A stretch of DNA of 64,000 nt. Origin: Terriglobus sp. RCC_193 (GTDB lineage Bacteria; Acidobacteriota; Terriglobia; Terriglobales; Acidobacteriaceae). Shown here piece by piece: positions 7,812-18,220 of the stretch. The DNA lies in assembly GCF_041355105.1 (NCBI RefSeq), contig NZ_JBFUPK010000002.1, forward strand, positions 1,184,037-1,248,036. Reading direction: 5' to 3'. The position numbers and the translations under genes were made by a program. The notes under the pieces are model-generated. The model worked only from the letters and a program-made list of their open reading frames with translations. It had not been told where the DNA came from and did not search any database. Within the stretch, counting starts at the first letter, position 1; each line of letters begins with the position of its first letter.

Positions 7812-8966
7812 GTGCGATTTTCGCTTGCATTTCTGGTTTTGGTGGAGTTATTTGCGGCTCGTAGCGGACTGGCGCAGAAGCAGCCGGAGTTGTCCGTGGG
7901 GCAGCGCCTGGCAGCCGATCTGACCTGGACGCAGGATCAGCGGGACCAGCGTTTTGCGCACATGGATCGCATCTTTCCGGTGCATCGGGTGGCTCGAGGC
8001 GGGGTGGTTCGACCGCTTCCTGCCGAGAAATCGCTGCTGCCGGATTCACAGGTTGGCGATCTGATGCTGGCGGAGCATCTCTCCGGCGTGCTGATGCTGC
8101 AGGACGGACGCATCCGGAATGAGCGGTACGGCCTGGGATTGACACGTGCGGGGCACTGGACGAGCTTTTCCATGACCAAGGCGGTTACCGACACGCTGGT
8201 GGGTGTGGCATTGCGGCAGGGAAAACTACACTCGCTGGACGACGATGTGACGGCGTACCTGCCGGAGATGAAGGGCAGCGCCTATGATGGCGTGACCGTC
8301 CGGCAGTTGATGACCATGACCAGCGGTGTTCGGTGGAATGAGAATTACACCTCGACCGATGCGGACAATGTTCGGCTGTACACGACGGCTGTGGCACGGG
8401 GGAAAGACTCCACGGTGGAGTACATGCGGACGCTGACGCGTGGTTCCGCACCGGGGACGGCCTGGCATTACAACACGGGTGAGACGGACCTGCTGGGGGT
8501 GCTGTTGCGTCGAGCGACGGGCAAGACGCTTGCCGCGCAGTTATCCGGGGCCATCTGGAGCCATGCGGGGATGGAGCAGGACGCTACATGGATCGCAAAT
8601 GATGCTGGTTCGGCGGGTGCGGAGTTTGGTGGGTCGGGATTGTCGGCTTCGCTGCGTGACTTTGGACGGTTGGGGCTGTGGGTGCTGGATGACGGCGGAT
8701 CGCAGGTGCCCGAGGGCTGGTTTGCGGAGGCGACGAGGCCGCAGGTGAAGGCAGGGGGAGCAACGTATGGCTACGGTTGGTGGCCGCAGCCCGACGGCAG
8801 TTTTGCGGCGCTGGGTATCTTCGGTCAATCGATCCTGATCGATCCGCAGCGAAAGCTGGTGGTGGTGATGCTGGGGGACTGGGATCAGGCTACCGGCAGC
8901 GAACACAGCACGGCACGCGCTGCCTTCTGGCACACGGTGCAGCAGGCCGTGGACGCGGAGCGTTAG
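7812..8966 (+). CDS. Serine hydrolase, class C beta-lactamase/NylB-like fold
   Basis: A 384-residue exported serine hydrolase. The start is GTG 7812, supported by AGGAG six bases upstream and an immediate signal peptide (MRFSLAFLVLVELFAARSGL). The catalytic SxxK motif is SMTK at residues 120-123. The second active-site tyrosine lies in WHYNTGETDLLG, which resembles the 6-aminohexanoate-dimer hydrolase (NylB) subgroup more than true AmpC. The C-terminal region has YGYGWWPQPDGSFAALG, near the place of the KTG-type motif. Likely substrates are esters, amides or peptides; resistance to beta-lactams should not be assumed. Its stop overlaps the convergent glycogen phosphorylase stop by three bases. 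Confidence 0.88.
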   Translation: MRFSLAFLVLVELFAARSGLAQKQPELSVGQRLAADLTWTQDQRDQRFAHMDRIFPVHRVARGGVVRPLPAEKSLLPDSQVGDLMLAEHLSGVLMLQDGRIRNERYGLGLTRAGHWTSFSMTKAVTDTLVGVALRQGKLHSLDDDVTAYLPEMKGSAYDGVTVRQLMTMTSGVRWNENYTSTDADNVRLYTTAVARGKDSTVEYMRTLTRGSAPGTAWHYNTGETDLLGVLLRRATGKTLAAQLSGAIWSHAGMEQDATWIANDAGSAGAEFGGSGLSASLRDFGRLGLWVLDDGGSQVPEGWFAEATRPQVKAGGATYGYGWWPQPDGSFAALGIFGQSILIDPQRKLVVVMLGDWDQATGSEHSTARAAFWHTVQQAVDAER

Positions 8967-11470
8967 CCGACGGGAAGTTCCCAGATGTCGTGGCAATACT
9001 CTCGGATGGTGCGGTCGGAGGAGAACTTGCCGGAGCGAGCGGTGTTCAGCAGTGACATTCGGCCCCAGGCCTTTGGGTCGCGATAGACATCGCTTGCCAG
9101 TGCATGCGCGCTATCGTAGCTGTCGAAATCGGCGAGCGCAAAAAACGGATCCCAGTTCAGAAGGTTATCCACCAGCGGTGTAAAGAGCGCGCTGTCGCTG
9201 CCAAAGAAGCGGCCTGAGGAGATGCCATCCAACACCTCTTTCAGAAGAGGGCTACGTTCGTAAAACGTGCGTGACCGATAGCCGTTGTGCAACGTCTCAG
9301 CGATCTGCGGCGCAGTGAGCCCGAAGAGGAAGAAGTTTTGTTCGCCAGCCTCTTCCCGAATTTCGATGTTGGCTCCATCCAGCGTTCCCAGCGTCACGGC
9401 GCCATTCATCATCATCTTCATGCAGCCGGTGCCGCTGGCTTCCTTGCCTGCCGTGGAGATCTGTTCCGAGAGATCGGCGGCGGGATAGATGTGCTGGCCC
9501 AGTGACACGGAATAGTTTGGTAAGAAAACTACCTTCATGAGGTCGCGCGTGGCGGGGTCGTGATTGACCAGGTCCGCGACACTGCACACCAGCTTGATGA
9601 TGAGTTTTGCCATGATGTAGCTGGGAGCAGCTTTGCCACCGAAGAGGTAGGTGGTGGGCGTGGGATTCTTCAGCGTTCCTGCTTTGATCTGACAGTAGAG
9701 CGAGAGGATGTGCAGGGCTTTCAGGTGCTGGCGCTTGTACTCGTGAATGCGTTTCACGTGTACGTCAAACATGGACGTGGGATCGACTGCGATGCTGAGG
9801 TTCTGCGCGATGTATTTTGCGAGGCTTGTCTTGCAGCCTTCCTGCGCCTGTCGCCAGCGGGCGAGGAAGTTGCTGTCTTCTGCGAAATGCTCCAGTCCGC
9901 GCAGTCCGTACAGGTCTTTGTGCCATCGCGTTCCGATGGTTTCGTTGATAAGTTCAACCAGATTCGGATTAGTGAGCATTAGCCAGCGGCGAGGTGTTAC
10001 ACCGTTCGTTTTGTTACTGAACCTTTCCGGGAAAACTTCGTAGTAATCGTGCAGTGTGTCCTGTTCCAGGAGTTGCGTGTGCAGTTCCGCGACGCCGTTG
10101 ACGGCTTTGCTGCCGACGACGGCAAGTTTCGCCATCTGCACGCTACGGCCACCTTCTTCGCCGATGATGCTCATGCGTCGCATCCGCGCATCGTCGTTGG
10201 GGTAACGCAGACGCATGTCGGCGAGGAAGCGCGCGTTGATCTCGTAGATGATTTCCAGGTGTCGCGGAAGCAGGCTACCAAAAAGCTCCAGTGGCCAACG
10301 TTCCAAAGCTTCCGGCAGAAGCGTGTGATTCGTGTAGCCGAAGGTTTTCTGCGTGACGTTCCATGCGTCCTGCCAGGAGAGTCTGTTCTCGTCCATCAGA
10401 AGGCGCATCAGCTCTGGAATGCCGATGGAGGGATGTGTGTCATTGAGCTGGATGGTCCACTTCTCGTGGAAGGTGGTGAGTTTTTCGCCGCGCATGCCGT
10501 GCAGGCGCAGCATGTCCTGCAGTGAGCAGGAGGTGAAGAAGTATTGCTGCATCAGGCGCAGGCGTTTGCCCTGCATCTGATCGTCGGACGGGTACAACAC
10601 TTTGCTGATGGTTTCGGATTCCATCTTCTGGCGGACAGCTCCCATGTAGTCGCCGCTGTTGAACATGCCGAGGTCGAAACTGTCGACGGCCTCTGCCTTC
10701 CATAGCCGCAGGCGGTTCACAGTACGCGTCTGGTAGCCAGGGATTGGTGTGTCGTACGGGATGCCTTTTATGGTCTGGTCCGGAACCCATCGATGGCGCA
10801 GCAAGCCATGCTCGTCGTTGTAAGTTTCTGTGTGACCAAAGAAGCAGACTTCATAGCTTGTGGACGCGGCGATCTCCCAGGGATTGCCGTACTGCAACCA
10901 CTTATCAGATTTTTCCACCTGCCAGCCATCGACGATCTCCTGGCGGAAGATGCCAAATTCATAACGCAAGCCGTAGCCAAGAACAGGTACGTCCAGTGTA
11001 GACAGCGAGTCCATGAAACATGCGGCGAGACGGCCAAGGCCGCCGTTGCCCAGACCCGGCTCCGGCTCCTGTGCCGCGATGGTGTTCAGATCAAGCCCCA
11101 GATTTTTTAATGCCTCTTCCATCTGGGGTCTTAGTTCAAGATTCACCAGCGCATTTTCAAGATGTGGACCGAGGAGATATTCCGCGCTGAGATAGCCGAG
11201 CACACGGACATTGTGTTGCTTGTACTTTTCAATGGTCTCCAGCCATTGATCCATCATGCGGTCGCGCACGACGGCGGCCAGTGCGTGGTACTGATCCAGC
11301 AGGCTGCTGTTTTCCAGCGGGCGACCCACTGTGTGCGTCATGTGGTTATGGAAGGAGATCTCAAGGTCTTTCGCAGAGGTGCCTGCACGGTTTTCGCTGG
11401 GGTGCGTCTGCGCCTGCTGTTCTGTCTGGAACTGTTGCGGGTGCGGTGCTTCCTGGTCCTGAAGGGGCAT
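8963..11470 (-). CDS. glgP: Glycogen/alpha-glucan phosphorylase
   Basis: An 835-residue PLP-dependent phosphorylase that releases glucose-1-phosphate from glycogen or maltodextrin ends. The frame stays open upstream, but ATG 11470 has AGGAG in front of it and gives the right length. Family landmarks are YLSAEYLLGPHLENALVNL, GNGGLGRLAACFMDSLSTL, the glucan-binding middle, and the cofactor region EASGTGCMKMMMNGAVTLGT, which carries the PLP lysine. In that motif the usual Asn before Met-Lys is Cys. The gene is divergent from thiE and converges on the serine hydrolase. No other glycogen genes are nearby. Confidence 0.95.
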   Translation of the reverse strand: MPLQDQEAPHPQQFQTEQQAQTHPSENRAGTSAKDLEISFHNHMTHTVGRPLENSSLLDQYHALAAVVRDRMMDQWLETIEKYKQHNVRVLGYLSAEYLLGPHLENALVNLELRPQMEEALKNLGLDLNTIAAQEPEPGLGNGGLGRLAACFMDSLSTLDVPVLGYGLRYEFGIFRQEIVDGWQVEKSDKWLQYGNPWEIAASTSYEVCFFGHTETYNDEHGLLRHRWVPDQTIKGIPYDTPIPGYQTRTVNRLRLWKAEAVDSFDLGMFNSGDYMGAVRQKMESETISKVLYPSDDQMQGKRLRLMQQYFFTSCSLQDMLRLHGMRGEKLTTFHEKWTIQLNDTHPSIGIPELMRLLMDENRLSWQDAWNVTQKTFGYTNHTLLPEALERWPLELFGSLLPRHLEIIYEINARFLADMRLRYPNDDARMRRMSIIGEEGGRSVQMAKLAVVGSKAVNGVAELHTQLLEQDTLHDYYEVFPERFSNKTNGVTPRRWLMLTNPNLVELINETIGTRWHKDLYGLRGLEHFAEDSNFLARWRQAQEGCKTSLAKYIAQNLSIAVDPTSMFDVHVKRIHEYKRQHLKALHILSLYCQIKAGTLKNPTPTTYLFGGKAAPSYIMAKLIIKLVCSVADLVNHDPATRDLMKVVFLPNYSVSLGQHIYPAADLSEQISTAGKEASGTGCMKMMMNGAVTLGTLDGANIEIREEAGEQNFFLFGLTAPQIAETLHNGYRSRTFYERSPLLKEVLDGISSGRFFGSDSALFTPLVDNLLNWDPFFALADFDSYDSAHALASDVYRDPKAWGRMSLLNTARSGKFSSDRTIREYCHDIWELPVG

Positions 11471-11578
11471 TGTGTCGGATTCTCCTGCGAAGGTCTGTCG
11501 TATGTGGGATGCAGGGAACGCAGGAAGGAAACAGGAAAGACGTGCGGAGAGGCTGCCAATCGACGTATCGTGAAAGTC

Positions 11579-12154
11579 ATGTTGCGATATGCGATTACGG
11601 ACAGGCAGATGTTTCCAGGTGATGAACGCTCGCGCGAGGACGCGTTGATCACGCAGGTGGCGCGGCTGGCGAGCGAAGGCGTGGACTATATCCAGATGCG
11701 TGAGAAGGACCTGGGTGAAGCAGCGCAGGCGGATCTTGCGCGGTCGCTGATGCAGGCGATTCGCGATGGCGGCGGCGAGACGAAACTGCTGCTGAATGGA
11801 ACAGCCGCGCTGGCGCAGTGGGCCGGGGCAGATGGTGTACATCTGTCGTCCACCACGTTCTCGCAGAATCTGCAGTCGCATCATGGACTGATCGTCAGCG
11901 TCTCATGTCATACGCTTAGCGATGTTCACCGCGCTGCGGAGTTTGCGGAGCTGATCCTGTTTGCGCCGGTGTTTGAAAAACGTGTGCGTGGGGAAGTGGT
12001 GACAGAGGGCGTTGGGCTGGATGCGCTGCGCGAGGCGTGTGATGCAGCGGCGGGTATTCCGGTGCTGGCGCTGGGCGGTGTGACGGAAGCGAATATGCAG
12101 GCGTGCGTGGATGCAGGGGCTGCGGGTGTGGCTGGGATTCGGTTGTTTGTTTGA
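11579..12154 (+). CDS. thiE: Thiamine-phosphate synthase
   Basis: A 191-residue TIM-barrel enzyme that joins the pyrimidine diphosphate and the thiazole phosphate to make thiamine phosphate. ATG 11579 gives the usual N-terminus, LRYAITDRQMFPG; the long upstream frame is antisense to glgP. Conserved features are IQMREKDLGEA (pyrimidine pocket), LLLNGTAALAQWAGADGVHL (usually reading ND rather than NG), VSCHTLSDVHRA and the phosphate-binding end VLALGGVTEANMQACVDAGAAGVAGIRLF. I see no TPP riboswitch in the 108-base gap to glgP. No other thiamine genes are in the window. Confidence 0.92.
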   Translation: MLRYAITDRQMFPGDERSREDALITQVARLASEGVDYIQMREKDLGEAAQADLARSLMQAIRDGGGETKLLLNGTAALAQWAGADGVHLSSTTFSQNLQSHHGLIVSVSCHTLSDVHRAAEFAELILFAPVFEKRVRGEVVTEGVGLDALREACDAAAGIPVLALGGVTEANMQACVDAGAAGVAGIRLFV

Positions 12155-12155
12155 T

Positions 12156-12971
12156 CTACTTCTGGCAGGTTTTGCAGAAGTGCGTGGATCGTCCGCCTAC
12201 GACAATTTTCTGGATGGGTTTGCCGCAATTCATGCATGGTTCGCCGGTACGGCTGTAGACGCGGTGCTCCAGTTGGAAGAAGCCGCGGACGCCGTCGGCA
12301 TCGACGTAGTCGCTGACGGAGGAACCGCCGAGTTTGATTGCGTGATGCAACACGGCTTGTAGTGAGGTGTGCAGTCTGTCAAGCTCCGCGCGTTTGATGC
12401 GGCCTGCGTGGCGTGTGGGGCGGATGCCTGCGCGGAAGAGGCTTTCGTCCGCGTAGATATTGCCTACGCCGTGCAGTAGCGATTGGTTCAACAGCGCGGC
12501 TTTGATGGCTGTCTTGCGGCCTGCGAATAACGCGGCGAAGTCATCTGCGGAGATGGTCAGCGGCTCTTTGCCTGGGCCTTCGTAGGTGGTGCCTTCGTCG
12601 ACGATGCCTACGCGGCCGAAGCGTCGCGGATCGACGAAGCGGACATCGCGACCATCGTGCAGATGCAGAGTGACATGCGTGTGCGGAGGCACGGGAACGT
12701 CGCGCTGCGAGACAAGCAGACGTCCCGTCATGCCGAGGTGGATGGTGGCCTGTGCGGACTTGCCGTTGCGCTGCTTCACGTCCATCACGATGGTTTTGCC
12801 CACGCGGTGGACACGCTCGATCTTTGCGCCGGTCAGCGTAGTTTCGATGTGCGATGGCGTGGACTTCAGCGGCTCTTTGTGCGGGCCGATGGTGACGGCA
12901 TCAATGCGCTCACCGCGGACGCGCTCGTTTACGCCATTGGCAACGGTTTCGACTTCGGGGAGTTCGGGCAT
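12156..12971 (-). CDS. mutM: Formamidopyrimidine-DNA glycosylase
   Basis: A 271-residue bifunctional DNA glycosylase/AP lyase that removes 8-oxoguanine and other oxidised purines. The mature N-terminus MPELPEVETVANGV carries the catalytic Pro and Glu. The helix-two-turn-helix region LLNQSLLHGVGNIYADESLF is intact, and the C-terminal zinc finger is CMNC followed by HFCKTC. One base separates its stop from the convergent thiE stop. All key residues are present and the length is typical. Confidence 0.97.
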   Translation of the reverse strand: MPELPEVETVANGVNERVRGERIDAVTIGPHKEPLKSTPSHIETTLTGAKIERVHRVGKTIVMDVKQRNGKSAQATIHLGMTGRLLVSQRDVPVPPHTHVTLHLHDGRDVRFVDPRRFGRVGIVDEGTTYEGPGKEPLTISADDFAALFAGRKTAIKAALLNQSLLHGVGNIYADESLFRAGIRPTRHAGRIKRAELDRLHTSLQAVLHHAIKLGGSSVSDYVDADGVRGFFQLEHRVYSRTGEPCMNCGKPIQKIVVGGRSTHFCKTCQK

Positions 12972-12989
12972 ACCAGAACATTAGACGCG

Positions 12990-13250
12990 ATAAGGGGATT
13001 GTTCGGAGCACTCTACGACGACGGCTCAAGGCGAAAGCGTAGTTGTGGGAGAAGAGAGCAGATCCTTCGACTTGCTCAGGATGACGGTCTTCGACCGTAT
13101 GAGCTTCGCCTTGCGAAGCTGGTTTGGGTTGGTGGCTGGAAAGGTTGCAAAGGTCTTGGCAGGATGAGAGTTCGTCGGGATTCTTCGCTCCGCTCAGAAT
13201 GACGGGGCCTGGCTGTTGGGGTTGCGCTCACGGTGACGAACTTCGTTCGT
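12990..13250. repeat. Intergenic repeats with TTCG/TCAGGATGACG units
   Basis: This gene-free stretch upstream of efp is made of low-complexity palindromic units. One copy of the CTTCGACTTGCTCAGGATGACG type starts near 13067, followed by GGTCTTCGACCG and AGCTTCGCCTTGCGAAGCT hairpins. A second unit near 13180 reads CTTCGCTCCGCTCAGAATGACG. The same family recurs at 45790-45812, 54670-54759 and 54897-54987. I see no convincing gene here. Confidence 0.65.
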
Positions 13251-13253
13251 AAG

Positions 13254-13296
13254 ATCGCGCTTTGCGCGATGCCCAGGTGAGCTTCGCGCACCTGGG
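13254..13296. repeat. Double-hairpin repeat element, copy 1
   Basis: Hairpin A is ATCGCGC-ttt-GCGCGAT (13254-13270). Hairpin B is CCCAGGTG (13272-13279) and CACCTGGG (13289-13296) around the loop AGCTTCGCG, followed by GCACCCGGTT. Copies 2 and 3 at 34929 and 54779 keep both stems even where the bases differ, so the structure rather than the sequence is conserved. Confidence 0.65.
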
Positions 13297-13428
13297 GCAC
13301 CCGGTTTCTGTTCGGCACGGGTACACGGATGTTGGTTCAACATCTGGCCCCTGCTTCAATACGGCACCCGGCTCTGCTTTACGTGGGCACCCGGTCTCTG
13401 TTCAGCGCGGGCACACGGATGTTGGTTC
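13295..13428. repeat. Two 44-bp direct repeats upstream of efp
   Basis: The blocks 13295-13338 and 13385-13428 both start GGGCACCCGGT and end ACGGATGTTGGTTC, with only a few differences between them. The second copy ends 44 bases before the efp start codon, so it may overlap the efp promoter region. Confidence 0.7.
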
Positions 13429-13472
13429 CGCTATGCTGGATGAGGCTTATAAGCATTCAGGAGACAAGCAAC

Positions 13473-14048
13473 ATGGCAGGATTGATCGAAGCCATCGACG
13501 TTAAGCGCAAGATGTATTTCGAGCTGGAAGGCGTGCCGTATCACTGCCTGGATAAGGAAATCTCCACGCCCACGGCGCGTGGCGGGCAAACGCTGGTTCG
13601 TCTGAAGATGCGCAATCTGCTGACGCGCGCAGTTTTCGACAAGACCTTCAAGGCAGACGAGAAGTTCAAGGAACCTGACCTGGAAGATGTGGAGGCGACG
13701 TTCCTCTACAGCGATAACGATGGCGCATACTTCCTGGACCAGACCAGCTTTGAGACGCTGCAGTTGAACAATGAGATGCTGGGCGATGCGTTGGACTGGC
13801 TGCTGGAAGGCACGGCTGTTCAGATTGAGAAATTCGAAGGTAATCCCATTGGTATCCAGTTACCGATTCATGTGGAGCTGGTGGTGAAAGAGACAGAACC
13901 GGGCTTCAAAGGCGATACAGCGACCGGAGTTACGTATAAGCCTGCGACGCTGGAAACCGGCGCGGTGGTGCAGGTGCCTGCGTTTGTGAAAGAGGGCGAC
14001 AAGATCAAGGTGGCGCCGGAAACAAAGGAATTCGCAGGCCGCGTCTAA
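13473..14048 (+). CDS. Elongation factor P with EfpL/YeiP-type loop
   Basis: A 191-residue EF-P family protein that binds the ribosomal E site and rescues ribosomes stalled on polyproline. The domain order is an N-terminal KOW-like domain (IDVKRKMYFELEGVPYHCLD), then two OB domains, with the family motif GDTATGVTYKPATLETGAVV and the end KVAPETKEFAGRV. The tip loop that carries the modified residue reads STPTARG (residues 31-37). This matches the YeiP/EfpL loop (SPTARG), with Arg36, rather than the PGKG lysine loop of classical EF-P. ATG 13473 is preceded by CAGGAGA. A standard EF-P may exist elsewhere in the genome. Confidence 0.9.
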   Translation: MAGLIEAIDVKRKMYFELEGVPYHCLDKEISTPTARGGQTLVRLKMRNLLTRAVFDKTFKADEKFKEPDLEDVEATFLYSDNDGAYFLDQTSFETLQLNNEMLGDALDWLLEGTAVQIEKFEGNPIGIQLPIHVELVVKETEPGFKGDTATGVTYKPATLETGAVVQVPAFVKEGDKIKVAPETKEFAGRV

Positions 14049-14256
14049 AGTATTTTTCCCCTGATGCGGTGGCTTGCCAACACAGCCAGACACGTCTGCT
14101 CTCGACCATGCACCGTCAAACGGGCATGATGGTGATAGTCCATCGGTCCTCCGAAGATCACTGCTTGCTCGACACAATCAGCTTCTTCGTTCTTGGTCCG
14201 ATGGACAACAGCCTATTGAAACTTCACATCTAGCCGCGTTTTCAGGAGCTCCGTTC

Positions 14257-14616
14257 ATGGCAGATTCGCCGCATGATGATCCGGGCATTTACCTGGCCGC
14301 GGAGCGCACATTTCTTGCGTGGATACGTACAGGCCTGGCGATGATGGGCGTGGGCTTTGCGATTGCGCGATTTGCGCTGTTTCTGCGGCAGATTCGCGGC
14401 GATGAGTGGACAGGACCTTCTGTCTACGTCGGCGATGCGGTGGTTGTGCTGGGCGTGATGGTACTGGTGGTGTCCGTTGGGCAGCACCTCCAGCTCATTC
14501 GCCAGTTGCGCGAAGGATCATGGAAGCCAGTGGTGTCGCGTATGGCGGTTGTCGTTGCAGTGCTGCTGGCTCTCATTGGAACCATCATGGCGGTTTATCT
14601 TCTGGTGTCGCGTTGA
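14257..14616 (+). CDS. DUF202 family small membrane protein (YidH-like)
   Basis: A 119-residue inner-membrane protein. The frame is open further upstream from a TTG, but ATG 14257 with AGGAGC eight bases upstream gives the family N-terminus. The DUF202 signature YLAAERTFLAWIRTGLAMMG opens the first helix; two more helices follow (VYVGDAVVVLGVMVLVVSVG and VVVAVLLALIGTIMAVYLL). The function of the family is unknown. It follows efp after 208 bases, in which I see no gene. Confidence 0.88.
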   Translation: MADSPHDDPGIYLAAERTFLAWIRTGLAMMGVGFAIARFALFLRQIRGDEWTGPSVYVGDAVVVLGVMVLVVSVGQHLQLIRQLREGSWKPVVSRMAVVVAVLLALIGTIMAVYLLVSR

Positions 14617-14620
14617 GCGG

Positions 14621-15778
14621 TTACAGGATTTCGTAATCGGGACGGAAGTCGTTGCTTCCCGGAAATGCGACGCCGATGGAGCGTGCCACTGTTCCGTGCC
14701 GCGCCATCCTCACTGCGCGTACTCCGAGTAAGAGCGGAAGCGGCGGCTTGCCACCTTCCCACAGTTCGCTCATGGGACGCATCACACCTTCGCGGTCTTT
14801 GTGGAAGGCGCGCTCGTCCCAGCGCTGCCATCCCGGCATGAAATCGGGATAGTCGGTGACCGCGTCCAGCGTGGAGCTAAGGATGCGGCGTTTCCACGGC
14901 TGCGCATACTGCGGCATGAACAGTACGTGGCTGAGCCGTTCCACGCGAATCTCATGCACAAATTCGTGGAAGTTCTGTGCGTGGGTCAGGTTGATGTTTG
15001 CGTTGGGTTCCAGGCCGTGACGGTCGCCGCCGCTGATGAGCAGATGGCCGGTGGAGCGTGCCAGCGCGCTCACCTGTCGATTCTCGCTGGCATGGCGCAG
15101 GCCGTTGAGTTCCATCGCGTGCATGCAGTCGCCGACTGCAGCGAGGAATCTGTGTACTTCTGCCATGTGGATCCCGTTGCCTACGGAGTAGAGGTCCCAC
15201 AGCGGATGATTGAAGATGAGAAGCACCTGCGGGATGGCGTGCAGGTCGCGGAGGATCGACTCGACTTCGGATTCATCCGTGCTGGCGGTGGCGTTGCTCA
15301 GACGATCCATCCATGCGCGTGCATCGGCTGTAGGCAGATTGTGAATGCCCAGGTGAAAGCAGGTGCGTCCCCACGGCGCGGTCCATTCCACGGAGACGGG
15401 CACGGTGCGGGCGTGTGGCACCATGCGGATTTGCAGCGGCGCGTCGATGTTGTCGTGATCGCTGATGGAGACCAGAGGCTTCAGTCCCAGCCTGGTGATC
15501 TGGTTTTCTTCCAGGTCATACGCCATCAGGGGACGAAGCGGCGGACGCCAGTGCGCGCTTTGAAAATCCAGGGTGAAGCCATACTGGTCGCGGCACTTTG
15601 CGATGTAGTGATCGAACACCTTCCGGACCAGCGGCAGACCCTGGCTCATGTCGTGAATGAAGGAGAGACTCTCCTCTGACATGCTGGTGTGGCTGTGAAG
15701 GGAAACGCCCGCGGTGTACGCGTAGGATGCTTCCTTGTTCTTCCAGAGGCACGAGATGGTCGAGTGCGTCGCTTTCAT
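14621..15778 (-). CDS. PHP-like metal-dependent hydrolase/phosphoesterase
   Basis: A 385-residue protein with the polymerase-and-histidinol-phosphatase type metal pattern: SLHSH (HSH at residues 28-30), then ISDHDN, IFNHPLWD and a later ISGGDRHG. These are the expected histidine and aspartate ligands of a di- or trinuclear metal site. ATG 15778 is preceded by GGAGGAGC; the frame extends upstream without a good start. Between the ligands is a beta-strand segment (VPVSVEWTAPWGRTCFHLGI). The substrate could be a phosphoester. It is convergent with the DUF202 gene and separated from it by four bases. Confidence 0.75.
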   Translation of the reverse strand: MKATHSTISCLWKNKEASYAYTAGVSLHSHTSMSEESLSFIHDMSQGLPLVRKVFDHYIAKCRDQYGFTLDFQSAHWRPPLRPLMAYDLEENQITRLGLKPLVSISDHDNIDAPLQIRMVPHARTVPVSVEWTAPWGRTCFHLGIHNLPTADARAWMDRLSNATASTDESEVESILRDLHAIPQVLLIFNHPLWDLYSVGNGIHMAEVHRFLAAVGDCMHAMELNGLRHASENRQVSALARSTGHLLISGGDRHGLEPNANINLTHAQNFHEFVHEIRVERLSHVLFMPQYAQPWKRRILSSTLDAVTDYPDFMPGWQRWDERAFHKDREGVMRPMSELWEGGKPPLPLLLGVRAVRMARHGTVARSIGVAFPGSNDFRPDYEIL

Positions 15779-15944
15779 GATGTGCTCCTCCAGGCCGAGT
15801 CGCTGTCTGCATTCAGCTTGCGCAGAATGTGCGAATGGGAGGTCACCAGAAAACGAATGCTTGCACAAAAGTCGGTGCAAGGGATGTAACGGGAAGATGG
15901 ACGCCGGATGAATGCGGTTGGTGGAGGAAGGCTTTCAGGAGGCG

Positions 15945-16271
15945 TTAGTGAGCGCTCTCGTGTGCGAGCAGGCGCAGGACGGCCTCGGCTTCCTCACGCG
16001 TGAGACCCAGCGTGGTCTCGGCGTTTTCCCCGGCAAGCGTCATCGCCTGGCGGCAGGCGGTGGCCAGCAACTTCTTGTCTTCCTTTGGCAGGGCGTGGAG
16101 ACGGGTAAGCATTTCGTCGGGCGGGAAGTCTTTCAGCTCTTCCTCAAGCCGCACCAGGTGGTCCCGCACGGTGGGGTCTGCGAAAGCATCCGGGGAGACA
16201 CCGTGTAGCAGAAGATTCAGCGCGTTGCCGGTAAGAATCCAGGCGTGAAAGCTGGTTTCGGGTGTCTCCAC
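15945..16271 (-). CDS. Conserved-looking small soluble protein
   Basis: A 108-residue hydrophilic, mostly helical protein without a recognised domain. I chose GTG 16271, because AGGAGA lies seven bases upstream and the upstream extension reads as non-protein-like. The N-terminus VETPETSFHAWILTGNALNL is followed by leucine- and glutamate-rich helices (DHLVRLEEELKDFPPDEMLTR and GLTREEAEAVLRLLAHE). It is divergent from purA, with about 156 bases between the starts that must hold both promoters. Confidence 0.6.
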   Translation of the reverse strand: METPETSFHAWILTGNALNLLLHGVSPDAFADPTVRDHLVRLEEELKDFPPDEMLTRLHALPKEDKKLLATACRQAMTLAGENAETTLGLTREEAEAVLRLLAHESAH

Positions 16272-16277
16272 GGTTAA

Positions 16278-18034
<1,757 letters not shown>

Positions 18035-18220
18035 CCAGGTTTGGCGATTGCGCCATGCGTTCGTGCGAAAGCATTGGACGCGGCGTTGGATTTGCGTCAG
18101 GATGGCGATACGCACTTGATCTGTGATTGTTGGGAAATGGCTGGCCAAATTCGCTGGTCAGCCGCTGTCTCACGCAGTTCCGTGCAACTGTTTTGACGAA
18201 ACCGGAATCCCCCGAGTAGG

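Noticed and set aside
7812-8966. Antibiotic-resistance beta-lactamase
   Set aside because: The second motif is YNTGET as in NylB-like hydrolases rather than the YxN of AmpC; resistance cannot be claimed.
11471-11578. TPP riboswitch before thiE
   Set aside because: The conserved CUGAGA-type and ACCUGA-type boxes are absent.
11471-11884. N-terminal extension of glycogen phosphorylase
   Set aside because: It is antisense to thiE and the good ribosome site and family N-terminus are at 11470.
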